This document shows positions 1 through 7,023 of a DNA stretch of 11,101 nt, piece by piece. Below the pieces are notes generated by a model. The model had not been told where the DNA came from. It saw only the letters and a program-made list of their open reading frames with translations, and did no database searches. A program made the position numbers and the translations under genes. The DNA comes from CAZJAH01 sp964544155 (GTDB lineage: Bacteria > Bacteroidota > Ignavibacteria > Kapaibacteriales > UBA2268), in assembly GCA_964544155.1 (NCBI GenBank), contig CAZJAH010000061.1:1-11101 (forward strand), in the 5' to 3' direction. Positions within the stretch are counted from its first letter, which is position 1, and the number at the start of each line of letters is the position of its first letter.

Positions 1-278
1 GGGTGGCACGCTGAAAGCGTGACGGGGTGGTGCGACCGGAGGATCAGGTTACCACTTGCCACAGGCGCTGGCGCCCGTGCCACCACGTTTTAAAACATAA
101 GCAAATTATTCCGGTCAGTTTCTTCCCCTCACCGAGGAGGGGTGGCACGCTGAAAGCGTGACGGGGTGGTGCGACCGGAGGATCAGGTTACCACATGCGC
201 AGGCGCTGGCGCCCGGGCCACCACGTTTTGAAAACATAAGCAAATTATTCCGGTCAGTTTCTTCCCCTCTCCGAGGGG
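1..278. repeat. Two tandem copies of a 139-bp GC-rich, hairpin-forming unit
   Basis: The first unit starts at the window edge (1-139) and the second runs from 140 to about 278. They differ only by a few substitutions and two compensating one-base indels, near 56-62/195-200 and 89/229. Each unit contains a CACGCT-gaa-AGCGTG hairpin (7-21 and 146-160) and a GGCGC-tg-GCGCC palindrome (64-75 and 202-213). Each ends in a CCCCTC...GAGG arm, which in the second unit becomes a 9-bp stem with a 3-base loop (261-281). An AT-rich patch (about 88-110 and 227-249) separates the GC-rich blocks. No credible protein is encoded. It lies downstream of the tRNA terminator and may continue to the left of the window. 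It is best read as a REP/BIME-like interspersed intergenic element; its function is unknown. Confidence 0.85.
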
Positions 279-330
279 AAGTGGCCGGAAACGGCTCGCA
301 GAGCCGGTTTCGGACGATGGGGTGCGGTCG
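279..330. repeat. Diverged third unit of the hairpin repeat family
   Basis: Directly after the second unit the sequence continues with the same framework: a GTGGC start, a hairpin, then GACG followed by GGGGTG. The stem sequence has been replaced. Where the first two units have CACGCT-gaa-AGCGTG, this one has CGGCTC-gca-GAGCCG (292-306), extended outward by GAAA/TTTC pairing with small bulges. Past about 330 the similarity to the 139-bp unit is lost. I read it as a related but non-identical element of the same family. Confidence 0.6.
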
Positions 331-367
331 AGAGATCAAGGCCCTTGCCTCCGCGCAGGCCTTCCTT

Positions 368-394
368 GGATTCTTCGCGTTGCTCAGGATGACG
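368..394. repeat. Short sequence resembling a dispersed intergenic repeat
   Basis: The stretch begins GGATTCTTCGCG and continues through TGCTCAGGATGACG. In the reverse direction it reads CGTCATCCTGAGCAACGCG followed by AAGAATCC. From memory this matches a short sequence found repeatedly between genes in many environmental bacterial genomes, where it is often mis-translated into small spurious proteins. I have not confirmed this by a search. The GC-rich flank at about 340-367 has short complementary arms (AAGGCCC and AGGCCTT). Confidence 0.45.
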
Positions 395-430
395 CTCCGT
401 TTGATACAGTGGATTAGTAGTGCAAATAAG

Positions 431-457
431 AAAGCCCTCTCAAAATGAGAAGGCTTT
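431..457 (-). terminator. Rho-independent terminator of tRNA-fMet
   Basis: An 11-bp stem (431-441 with 447-457, one G-U pair) encloses a 5-base loop at 442-446. Read on the minus strand, the stem is followed by the T-rich stretch CTTATTT. It begins 8 bases past the 3' end of the tRNA, so it most likely ends that transcript. Confidence 0.75.
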
Positions 458-464
458 TGTGTTG

Positions 465-537
<73 letters not shown>

Positions 538-548
538 ATCAGAGAATA

Positions 549-579
549 CAAATATAAGGCTTTTTATTTAAACACCAAA
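549..579 (-). promoter_or_regulatory. Bacteroidota-type promoter of tRNA-fMet
   Basis: Read on the minus strand, the -33 element TTTG (579-576) is followed by a 19-base spacer and a perfect -7 element TATATTTG (556-549), matching the known Bacteroidota consensus TTTG / TAnnTTTG. The tRNA 5' end lies 11 bases past the -7 element, which leaves a leader of only a few bases for RNase P to remove. Confidence 0.8.
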
Positions 580-583
580 ATTA

Positions 584-612
584 TTTGCTCTTTTTATTTA
601 TGACTAATTTTC
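584..612 (+). promoter_or_regulatory. Probable promoter of addA
   Basis: TTTG (584-587), a 17-base spacer and TAATTTTC (605-612, seven of eight matches to TAnnTTTG) precede the addA ATG at 659. The -33 elements of this and the divergent tRNA promoter are 4 bases apart, so the two promoters sit back to back in a 121-bp gap. The leader would be about 40 bases and AT-rich. Confidence 0.4.
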
Positions 613-658
613 TATATTATTATTGCCGTTTTTATCCACCATTCATGAATTGTTTATT

Positions 659-3600
659 ATGGTACTGAAATATACACGCGAACAGCAGCTCGCTCTCTCC
701 GATAACAGGCACATGGCCGTTACCGCAAATGCCGGTTCCGGCAAAACAAAAGTCCTTGTAGATAAATACATTCAAATAATTGAAAATGACAGGGAGTCTC
801 AAAGGCAGCACGACCCGGGAAAGATCATTGCTATAACTTTCACAAAAAAAGCGGCGGCGGAAATGAAGGCCAAAGCAATCAGGTCTATTGAAAAAAAGCT
901 CGCCGCGGAAGCGGATTCCGCCATAAAACGCAAACTCATGAAGATCAGGGAAAAACTCACTTACGCCAAAATATCCACGATACACAGTTTCTGCACACAG
1001 ATACTCCGCGATTATCCCATTGAAGCAGAAGTAGATCCCAATTTTACCGAATTGGGCGAAAGCGACTCGCTTATGCTGATCAATGACGGCATTCAGTTTG
1101 CCCTGGAAGAATTCCTCGACGACAATAACCCTGACGCGGCTGAAACCTCAGAGCTTATCTCAATTTACGGAAGGAGAAAAATTGAAGGCTTTATCAGAAA
1201 CCTGCTGAATGAAAGAAATTTTGCCGCACTGGAAAAAATTTATGAAAATAGCGATGAGCAAATCGTTGATAGAGCGCTTGATAGATTCAGAACACTCATT
1301 TATCAAAAAGCCCTCCCCATTCTTGAGGAAACGCTGGACCTTTCCGGTTCTTGTTCTCAAAATGTTTTAAATAACGGCAAAAAGAAAAATTCTTTTGATT
1401 CTGCGGTAAAAAGCGTCAGGTCATGCCTCGATGCCATTAAAGATAATAATGCCGACGCGGCGGCTTTTGCTCCGTCATTAACAAATATCAGAAAAACCAA
1501 AATTGGCAATAAACTTTTTCTTACTCTTATAGAAGCTTCAGACAGCGTTAAAAAAACATTTGAAAACATAATTGATTCCTGTGATGTATTCAATTTAAAA
1601 GGGCAGGAAGCTTATCCCCGTCAGGCCCGTCTGCTGCTGCGAATTGCCAAAACGGCAGGCGATTACATTGATGAGGAGAAATATTCCATGGGAGCCATTG
1701 ATTTCAACGACATGCTCCGAAAAGCGCATGACGTCCTGCTGGATGACGAAGTCCGCGATATGGCCATCAGCGGTATCCGGCATATACTGGTTGATGAATT
1801 CCAGGATACAGATTCGCTTCAGTATGAGATAATCAAAAGGCTGGTTCCTTCTATCCAGGATCCATCGGCCGGCGGCCCGACTCTATTCATTGTGGGTGAT
1901 GCCAAGCAGAGCATTTACGGCTTCAGAAATGCCGATGTAAGAGTATTTAAAGAAGCCATTGAGCATATAGCAGCGTCTAATTCATCTAAGATCAATAGCG
2001 GAAAGTTAAAAATTCAGGCGGCGGGGCTAAGCAAAAAAGAGCTTTTCGGAAATATTACACTTAACACCAGCTTCAGGCTGAAACCTGCCGTAGCGCAGTT
2101 TGTGAATCAGGTGTGCGGCCCTTTATTCGAAAAAGATCAAACAGAATTTGATGTCGATTACGATGATCTGATTTTCGGCCGCCATTCGGTTGATTTTATT
2201 AGAGAAAATAATCTCAAAGAAGACAGCCTATTTCCTTTGAAGCCGGAGCACGGCAGCGTTACATTTCTTCTGGCTGAAAAAATCAACCGTAGAATAATAA
2301 ATGAAGACAATGATAAAGAACCTGAAAACGATGATGCTGATAATTCCAAAAAAGAGGAAATAAATGAAGGTGAACTTTTAGCCAGGCATCTGATTCTTTC
2401 CATTAAAAAGGGGCTGCCAATCCATGATGAAGAGAACATCCCCCGACCGGCAGGATTTGGCGATATAGCTGTTCTGGCGCGCTCCCGCAACAAATTCAAT
2501 GATCTTATTCTGGCACTGATCAAAAATAAAATACCTTATGTAGTACATAGCGGTACGGGATTTTACGCAACGCAAGAAGTAATAGATATTTCCTCATATC
2601 TGAAATATCTTTACGATGATAATGACAGCCTCTCACTGGCAGGGGTTCTGCTTTCGGATTTCTTCGGGCTTAGCGATGACGAGCTTTACAGGATAGTTAC
2701 TCAGAATGAGGGCGAAACCCTGAATGAAAAATTCACGGCACATTGCGAAAGAATACTCGATAAAGACGATAGGGAGCGGTATCCAAAGCATATCAGAGCC
2801 TACTACACTCTGCAAAAAATGAAGCGCCACGCACTATCTATGCCCGTATCGCAGCTTATAATAAAAATTTTGGAAGAAAGCTACTGGTACGCCGCTGTAG
2901 CTGCCAATAGCAGCCTGGAGATGCAGATAAAATCCAACGTTAAAAAACTGATTGCTTTTGCCAGGGATTTTGAAGCGCGCGGTTACAGGACTCTGATCGA
3001 TTTTGTTCACGAGCTGGAAATACTGGAAGATGCTTCAAAAGAAGGCGAAGCGCCATTTATCAAAGACGCCGACGCTGTTAACATCATGACCATGCATGCC
3101 TCAAAGGGCCTGGAATTCCCTGTGGTTTATATTTATAACAGCGACAGCACAACACCTCCGCATAAAGACGGCATTTTTACTGATGATCAATTTGGGATTT
3201 GCTTAAAGCCAAGAAAGATTGATCCGGATACACGAATGGCGGTAGATGATAAAAGCGTTCTTTATGATATGGCAAAAATGAGAAGAAAAGAAGCTGAAAC
3301 CGCCGAGGATAAAAGAATACTCTATGTGGCCATGACAAGGGCGAAAGACCATCTGATAATTTCCGGCAGCCTTCAAATTAAAAAGGAATCGGTAACCGCG
3401 ACCGGCCAGCTAAAGAGCATTCTGGAAAGCCTTTACCTTGAACCTTCAGGCATGGAAATTAATCACCACCCGCTCATAAGCAAGTTGAAGATATATGATC
3501 CTGAAGGAGATATCACAATCAGTATGACTTCCTCTGTAGAAGTAATACGTGAAATTAAAGAGCAGGAAGCCTTGGAAACATCCGGTGATAAGCTCGTAAA

Positions 3601-4384
3601 TCCTAGTATTCTTCTTGGCAAAAATGTGACTTTCCGGGCCGGAGAGCAGTATTCAGCTACCAGGCTTCATTCGTATTTGCATGAAAAAAATACTTACGCC
3701 AGGCGCTACGTACTCGGCCTGCCGGAAGAAGGCGAACCTGAGCCCGAAGAAAGGCAGTACATCAGGGAAGACAAAGATATAGTGGTGAGCGCGAATGTTG
3801 CCGGAACGCTTATCCACGCCGTTATGGAGAACGCGAAGTATTGGATTGAGGCCGGCAAGCCTGATAGGACAAAACTAGAGGAGTTCATTCTGTCAACCGC
3901 ATCGGCTCTTTACATACAATTAAATGAAAACCTGTTCGCGCGTACAGTGAATGAAGCTCTAAACTGCGCTAAAACAGACCTGATAAGAAGAAATTGGAGC
4001 AGCTTCCTCAAAGCGGAAAACGAATACAGGATAATCCTCCCGGCAGGCGATGACTTTACTTTGGGATTCATCGACTGCATGGTCGAAATATCCCCCGGCT
4101 ATAAAGAGGCCTGGGACTGGAAATCCAACCGTCTTGAAAGCGCCTCAGATATTAAAGAAACCGCGAAGAAATACGAACTGCAAATGAAAATGTACGCATG
4201 GATGCTCAGCCGCATCTATCCCGGACAGAGTGAATACAAAACCAGGCTGCTATTTACCTCTTTAGCCGCTGAAAATGCCAAAGATGAAGACTGGAGCTAT
4301 ACCTACTCCTGGACAAAAGAAGAAACGGAAGAAATCGGCCAATACCTGCTCACCGTAATCGATGATTTAGAGCACGATTATTGA
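659..4384 (+). CDS. addA: AddA-like ATP-dependent helicase-nuclease (UvrD/RecB family)
   Basis: This 1241-residue superfamily 1A helicase carries a RecB-type nuclease domain and should process double-strand DNA ends for recombination together with an AddB subunit. Helicase motifs appear in order: Walker A AGSGKT (25-30), Ia TFTKKAA (60-66), II VDEFQDT (378-384), III VGDAKQSIYGFR (412-423), IV NTSFR (469-473), V MHASKGLEF (812-820) and VI RILYVAMTRAK (886-896). The C-terminal nuclease has GTLIHAVME (His1053), GFID (Asp1139) and DWK (Asp1153, Lys1155), so the catalytic residues look intact. An acidic low-complexity insert lies near 544-570. The length is close to B. subtilis AddA (about 1230). 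I chose ATG 659: it opens with MVLKYTREQQLAL, the usual N-terminus just before Walker A, whereas the in-frame TTG at 623 adds 12 unlikely residues. No addB is adjacent, so the partner would lie elsewhere. A RecB-like helicase of another subgroup is the alternative. Confidence 0.92.
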   Translation: MVLKYTREQQLALSDNRHMAVTANAGSGKTKVLVDKYIQIIENDRESQRQHDPGKIIAITFTKKAAAEMKAKAIRSIEKKLAAEADSAIKRKLMKIREKLTYAKISTIHSFCTQILRDYPIEAEVDPNFTELGESDSLMLINDGIQFALEEFLDDNNPDAAETSELISIYGRRKIEGFIRNLLNERNFAALEKIYENSDEQIVDRALDRFRTLIYQKALPILEETLDLSGSCSQNVLNNGKKKNSFDSAVKSVRSCLDAIKDNNADAAAFAPSLTNIRKTKIGNKLFLTLIEASDSVKKTFENIIDSCDVFNLKGQEAYPRQARLLLRIAKTAGDYIDEEKYSMGAIDFNDMLRKAHDVLLDDEVRDMAISGIRHILVDEFQDTDSLQYEIIKRLVPSIQDPSAGGPTLFIVGDAKQSIYGFRNADVRVFKEAIEHIAASNSSKINSGKLKIQAAGLSKKELFGNITLNTSFRLKPAVAQFVNQVCGPLFEKDQTEFDVDYDDLIFGRHSVDFIRENNLKEDSLFPLKPEHGSVTFLLAEKINRRIINEDNDKEPENDDADNSKKEEINEGELLARHLILSIKKGLPIHDEENIPRPAGFGDIAVLARSRNKFNDLILALIKNKIPYVVHSGTGFYATQEVIDISSYLKYLYDDNDSLSLAGVLLSDFFGLSDDELYRIVTQNEGETLNEKFTAHCERILDKDDRERYPKHIRAYYTLQKMKRHALSMPVSQLIIKILEESYWYAAVAANSSLEMQIKSNVKKLIAFARDFEARGYRTLIDFVHELEILEDASKEGEAPFIKDADAVNIMTMHASKGLEFPVVYIYNSDSTTPPHKDGIFTDDQFGICLKPRKIDPDTRMAVDDKSVLYDMAKMRRKEAETAEDKRILYVAMTRAKDHLIISGSLQIKKESVTATGQLKSILESLYLEPSGMEINHHPLISKLKIYDPEGDITISMTSSVEVIREIKEQEALETSGDKLVNPSILLGKNVTFRAGEQYSATRLHSYLHEKNTYARRYVLGLPEEGEPEPEERQYIREDKDIVVSANVAGTLIHAVMENAKYWIEAGKPDRTKLEEFILSTASALYIQLNENLFARTVNEALNCAKTDLIRRNWSSFLKAENEYRIILPAGDDFTLGFIDCMVEISPGYKEAWDWKSNRLESASDIKETAKKYELQMKMYAWMLSRIYPGQSEYKTRLLFTSLAAENAKDEDWSYTYSWTKEETEEIGQYLLTVIDDLEHDY

Positions 4385-4468
4385 TGTGGAAGGAAGGGAA
4401 AACATACAAAAAGCCGGATTCACGGGTAAACGATGCATCAGAACCTTCTCGATCCCGCATTTATGAAT

Positions 4469-4486
4469 GATTTTTTTAAAAAAATC
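4469..4486. terminator. A/T palindrome between convergent genes, possible bidirectional terminator
   Basis: GATTTTTTTAAAAAAATC is a perfect 18-base inverted repeat. It lies in the gap after addA and overlaps the stop codon of the converging lipoprotein gene. Each arm supplies a T-run in one direction, but the stem lacks GC pairs, so termination activity is only a possibility. No better hairpin is visible in the 4385-4484 gap. Confidence 0.3.
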
Positions 4487-6362
4487 AATAAAGCCCTAAA
4501 TAATACAGCCAGGCATTTTCACTTGTTGTGATATTATCTTCCTTCCTGAAAATCCTGCCGTTCTTAACTACCACTACAGAAGGCAGCGCTTTAATTTTAA
4601 ATTTATTTAGAAGTGAATCATTTTTCTTTACTAATAAAACATTTTCTCCCATTCCGGCAAACATTTCCAGTTGTTTTTCTTCAGCAACAATTAAAATGTT
4701 CTTTTTAATATCCGGATAGCTATTGAGAATATCTATAGCCCTGAATGTAGGATCATCGCAGCTGGCACATGAACCGCTTAAAAAGAAGAGTAAGGTCAAA
4801 GGACTGAGGCTATAATTTAAATTATAAACGCCGCCTGCTGATTTAACCTTATAATCGGGAGCAATTGGCTGAATTTCCTCAAAGTCAATAATTTCGTCTA
4901 TAGCAAAAGTGTCCTTACCCGCTTCTTTAAGAGAATTTTGCAAATATTGATATGTACGTTCAGCATAAGGGCTTTTATATTCAAAAGCTTTCTTGAGGCT
5001 TTCTTTAGCTGAATCAAATAATCCCAATCTAATGTATAATTTTGTAAGAGAAATCGTAGCTAAAGATATTGAACCTTGAATATATTTAAGGTTGTCACTA
5101 TCAACTTCAGTGTTAATCAGTTTCTTGTATAAAACGATAGCTAAACTGTCATTATTATTTAGAATAGCACATTCGGCAGTCCGGGATAATACACCTCCAT
5201 ATATTCCACCCATAGGCGATAACGAGCCTTCGACAACTGTAGTTTGACTCCATAATTCCTTTTTATTCAATTCATTCATGATATCTATAGCTTTCTTACC
5301 TATTTCGATAGCTTTTGAATATTCCTGTCTATATTTCAAAATATCGATAAAATTGTAATAGTTGGTGTATTCGTAGTCCGTGTCAATGCCTGCCGGGTTC
5401 ATATAGATATGATATAAATCATTTAAATAATCATCAAAGATCGGGTCAATGGCTGCTACGCTGTCAATTCTTTTGATGGTTTCATTTCGGAATTGCCTGG
5501 TATTATTTATTTCTTTCCATGAAAACAATTCCATGTATATATTATTTACATTTTCAGTTACATCAAGCCTTTCATACTTAATTAAGGACTTCGCGCTATT
5601 TTCTCTGATAAATGTCATTATATTATCATTTGTAACCCATGAAGGAACTATTTTTGAATACTTAGGGAGTTTCATTTTGATAAGGATAGAATGGGCTTTA
5701 TTCCAATTCTTTGTTTTGCAATATCCATGAAAACAAGCGCTTAAGTTATCAAATTGATCTTTTAACCCGCATTCATCATTGTGCTTTTTTACAATATCAT
5801 AAACACTGTCAACTTCACTTTCCGGGAAATTCATACCAATAAATTTCGATTGTATTTGTGAAGCCATAGCCCAGCTTAATTTATTATCCGGGTATAAGCT
5901 TTCATTTATCCTGTGTAGTGAGTCAAGTTCTACCAGTGTTTTTGAGTTCCTTAAAGATAATACCAAGCCCGTTAAAGATGGTTTATCGTTCTTATGAACT
6001 ACCTTAGTGAGTGATGGATTAGGTTCAATTTCATTCTTTCTTTCATAATCAATTTTTAAAAATTCCGAATTTGTTGGTACATGAAAAATCACTATGGATG
6101 ATGAATTATCCCGGGAAAACTTAATTCTGTACTGGTAATAATTACCGTCATTATTTACGCTTAATATATTGGCATAATAATCATGCTTATTCGCGTCTTT
6201 CGATGACAAAATTATTTTAATATTCTGGTCAGCGCTTACTTTTTCAGGTATTGTTCGTAAATATTGCGAACCGTCTGATGCGGTTAATTCATCATTTATT
6301 TTATCGCAAGATAAAATAAAAGGAAGAATAACAGTAAACATAAATAAGGATGAAATTTTCAT
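4485..6362 (-). CDS. Lipoprotein with helical repeats and a C-terminal thioredoxin-like domain
   Basis: This is a 625-residue predicted lipoprotein. The N-terminus MKISSLFMFTVILPFILSC is a lipoprotein signal peptide with lipidation at Cys19, followed by the charged run DKINDE. The middle, about 330-490, is helical and TPR-like, with repeated segments such as EYSKAIEIGKKAIDI and LGLFDSAKESLKKAFEY. The last 110 or so residues resemble a thioredoxin/TlpA fold: LLFFLSGSCASC gives a C532-x-x-C535 redox pair, and KIKALPSVVVVKNG supplies the cis-proline loop. It is likely anchored in the outer membrane or periplasm and may act in thiol-disulfide exchange; the substrate is unknown. I chose the ATG at 6362. 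The open frame reaches 6470, but the extra 36 residues would bury the signal peptide. The gene is much more AT-rich (about 28-38% GC in sampled lines) than mutS. It appears monocistronic, convergent with addA, and lies 277 bp downstream of the DUF202 gene on the same strand. Confidence 0.8.
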   Translation of the reverse strand: MKISSLFMFTVILPFILSCDKINDELTASDGSQYLRTIPEKVSADQNIKIILSSKDANKHDYYANILSVNNDGNYYQYRIKFSRDNSSSIVIFHVPTNSEFLKIDYERKNEIEPNPSLTKVVHKNDKPSLTGLVLSLRNSKTLVELDSLHRINESLYPDNKLSWAMASQIQSKFIGMNFPESEVDSVYDIVKKHNDECGLKDQFDNLSACFHGYCKTKNWNKAHSILIKMKLPKYSKIVPSWVTNDNIMTFIRENSAKSLIKYERLDVTENVNNIYMELFSWKEINNTRQFRNETIKRIDSVAAIDPIFDDYLNDLYHIYMNPAGIDTDYEYTNYYNFIDILKYRQEYSKAIEIGKKAIDIMNELNKKELWSQTTVVEGSLSPMGGIYGGVLSRTAECAILNNNDSLAIVLYKKLINTEVDSDNLKYIQGSISLATISLTKLYIRLGLFDSAKESLKKAFEYKSPYAERTYQYLQNSLKEAGKDTFAIDEIIDFEEIQPIAPDYKVKSAGGVYNLNYSLSPLTLLFFLSGSCASCDDPTFRAIDILNSYPDIKKNILIVAEEKQLEMFAGMGENVLLVKKNDSLLNKFKIKALPSVVVVKNGRIFRKEDNITTSENAWLYYLGLY

Positions 6363-6639
6363 AAACTCATAAATAAAGAATTTTAAAAAATTGAAGCAGA
6401 ATATTTTATTTTTTTGAAATAATAGTAATTGCCTATGTTTGCAGCATAGTAAATAAAAAACGATTTCCAAATATTTTTTTCAATAATTGTGTAAATAAAA
6501 AATATGTTTTAGCTGTAAAGGGGTTATCTCTCATATATAAACAGTTAAATACTAAGCAATAAAACATAATAGGCCAATGTAAAAAAAAATCATACAATAC
6601 GATAATCACTGATTTATCTTTAATTGTAAAAATTTGTTG
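6363..6639. other. AT-rich intergenic region between the lipoprotein and DUF202 genes
   Basis: These 277 bases contain no credible gene. The part next to the lipoprotein holds a weak minus-strand promoter candidate: TTTA (6495-6492), 16 bases, then AATATTTG (6475-6468). It would give a leader of about 100 bases. There is a small CTATG/CATAG inverted repeat (6433-6437 with 6445-6449) and several poly-A/T runs. I see no clear GC-rich terminator hairpin for the mtgA-mutS-DUF202 operon, so where its transcript ends is unresolved. Confidence 0.5.
6413..6441 (+). promoter_or_regulatory. Promoter-like site pointing rightward with no visible gene
   Basis: TTTG (6413-6416), a 17-base spacer and a perfect TATGTTTG (6434-6441) match the Bacteroidota promoter consensus as well as the tRNA promoter does. 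Transcription would run rightward into the intergenic gap and antisense to the DUF202/mutS operon. No ORF with a plausible start follows, so it is either a chance match in AT-rich DNA or the start of a small or antisense RNA. Confidence 0.3.
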
Positions 6640-7023
6640 TTAATCTCCATCTTTATTCTTTTCTTCATTCTCCTTTTCCTTTTTGCCTCCCTTGAGATTG
6701 GCGCCGGTGATCTCCACATTGCGGATAAGGTCACGCATCTTCACATACCTGAGCACACCGAGTATTATAGTCACTAATGCTGCCGGAAGAAATGTCCAGC
6801 CGATTATCTGCGGTATGGGATGAGGGAAGAATTTTATTAAGGAAAATCCCGCTACCGCAAGGGTGAGCGCCGTTCGCTGATAGGAAAGGAAAGTCCTTTC
6901 ATTAGCCAGAATGGACCTTGCCGCGGCGAGCTGGTCGGCAACGGGTAGGCCCTTTTCTATGAATTTCTGATATAAGTTGTATCCGACTTTTAAATTATTC
7001 GGTAGTTTAATATTTTCTTTCAT
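6640..7023 (-). CDS. DUF202 (YidH-type) small integral membrane protein
   Basis: This 127-residue membrane protein belongs to the DUF202 family, whose function is not established. The family signature is clear at 30-59: DQLAAARSILANERTFLSYQ followed by RTALTLAVAG, with the conserved Asn-Glu-Arg-Thr and the later Arg-Thr ahead of the first membrane helix. Two membrane segments are predicted at about 51-66 and 71-92. The last 20 residues are a highly charged Lys/Glu tail, probably cytoplasmic. Its ATG overlaps the mutS TGA in an ATGA arrangement, so it is probably translated by coupling to mutS and co-transcribed in the mtgA-mutS operon. A functional link to mismatch repair is not implied. The family identity is secure; a biological role cannot be read from the sequence. 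Confidence 0.9.
   Translation of the reverse strand: MKENIKLPNNLKVGYNLYQKFIEKGLPVADQLAAARSILANERTFLSYQRTALTLAVAGFSLIKFFPHPIPQIIGWTFLPAALVTIILGVLRYVKMRDLIRNVEITGANLKGGKKEKENEEKNKDGD

Noticed and set aside
1..330. CRISPR array
   Set aside because: The units are 139 bp long and tandem, with no short direct repeats alternating with unique spacers, and there are no cas genes.
158..448. 96-residue plus-strand ORF
   Set aside because: It is made entirely of repeat and terminator sequence and has no ribosome binding site or protein-like composition.
623..658. TTG start extending AddA by 12 residues
   Set aside because: The ATG at 659 lies at the expected distance before Walker A, and the extra residues do not resemble a helicase N-terminus.
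6363..6470. 36-residue N-terminal extension of the lipoprotein
   Set aside because: It would place the signal peptide and lipid Cys internally, and it overlaps promoter-like AT-rich DNA.
6601..6618. GATAA/TTATC inverted repeat as the operon terminator
   Set aside because: Only five A/T-rich pairs with a large loop form; it is too weak to call.
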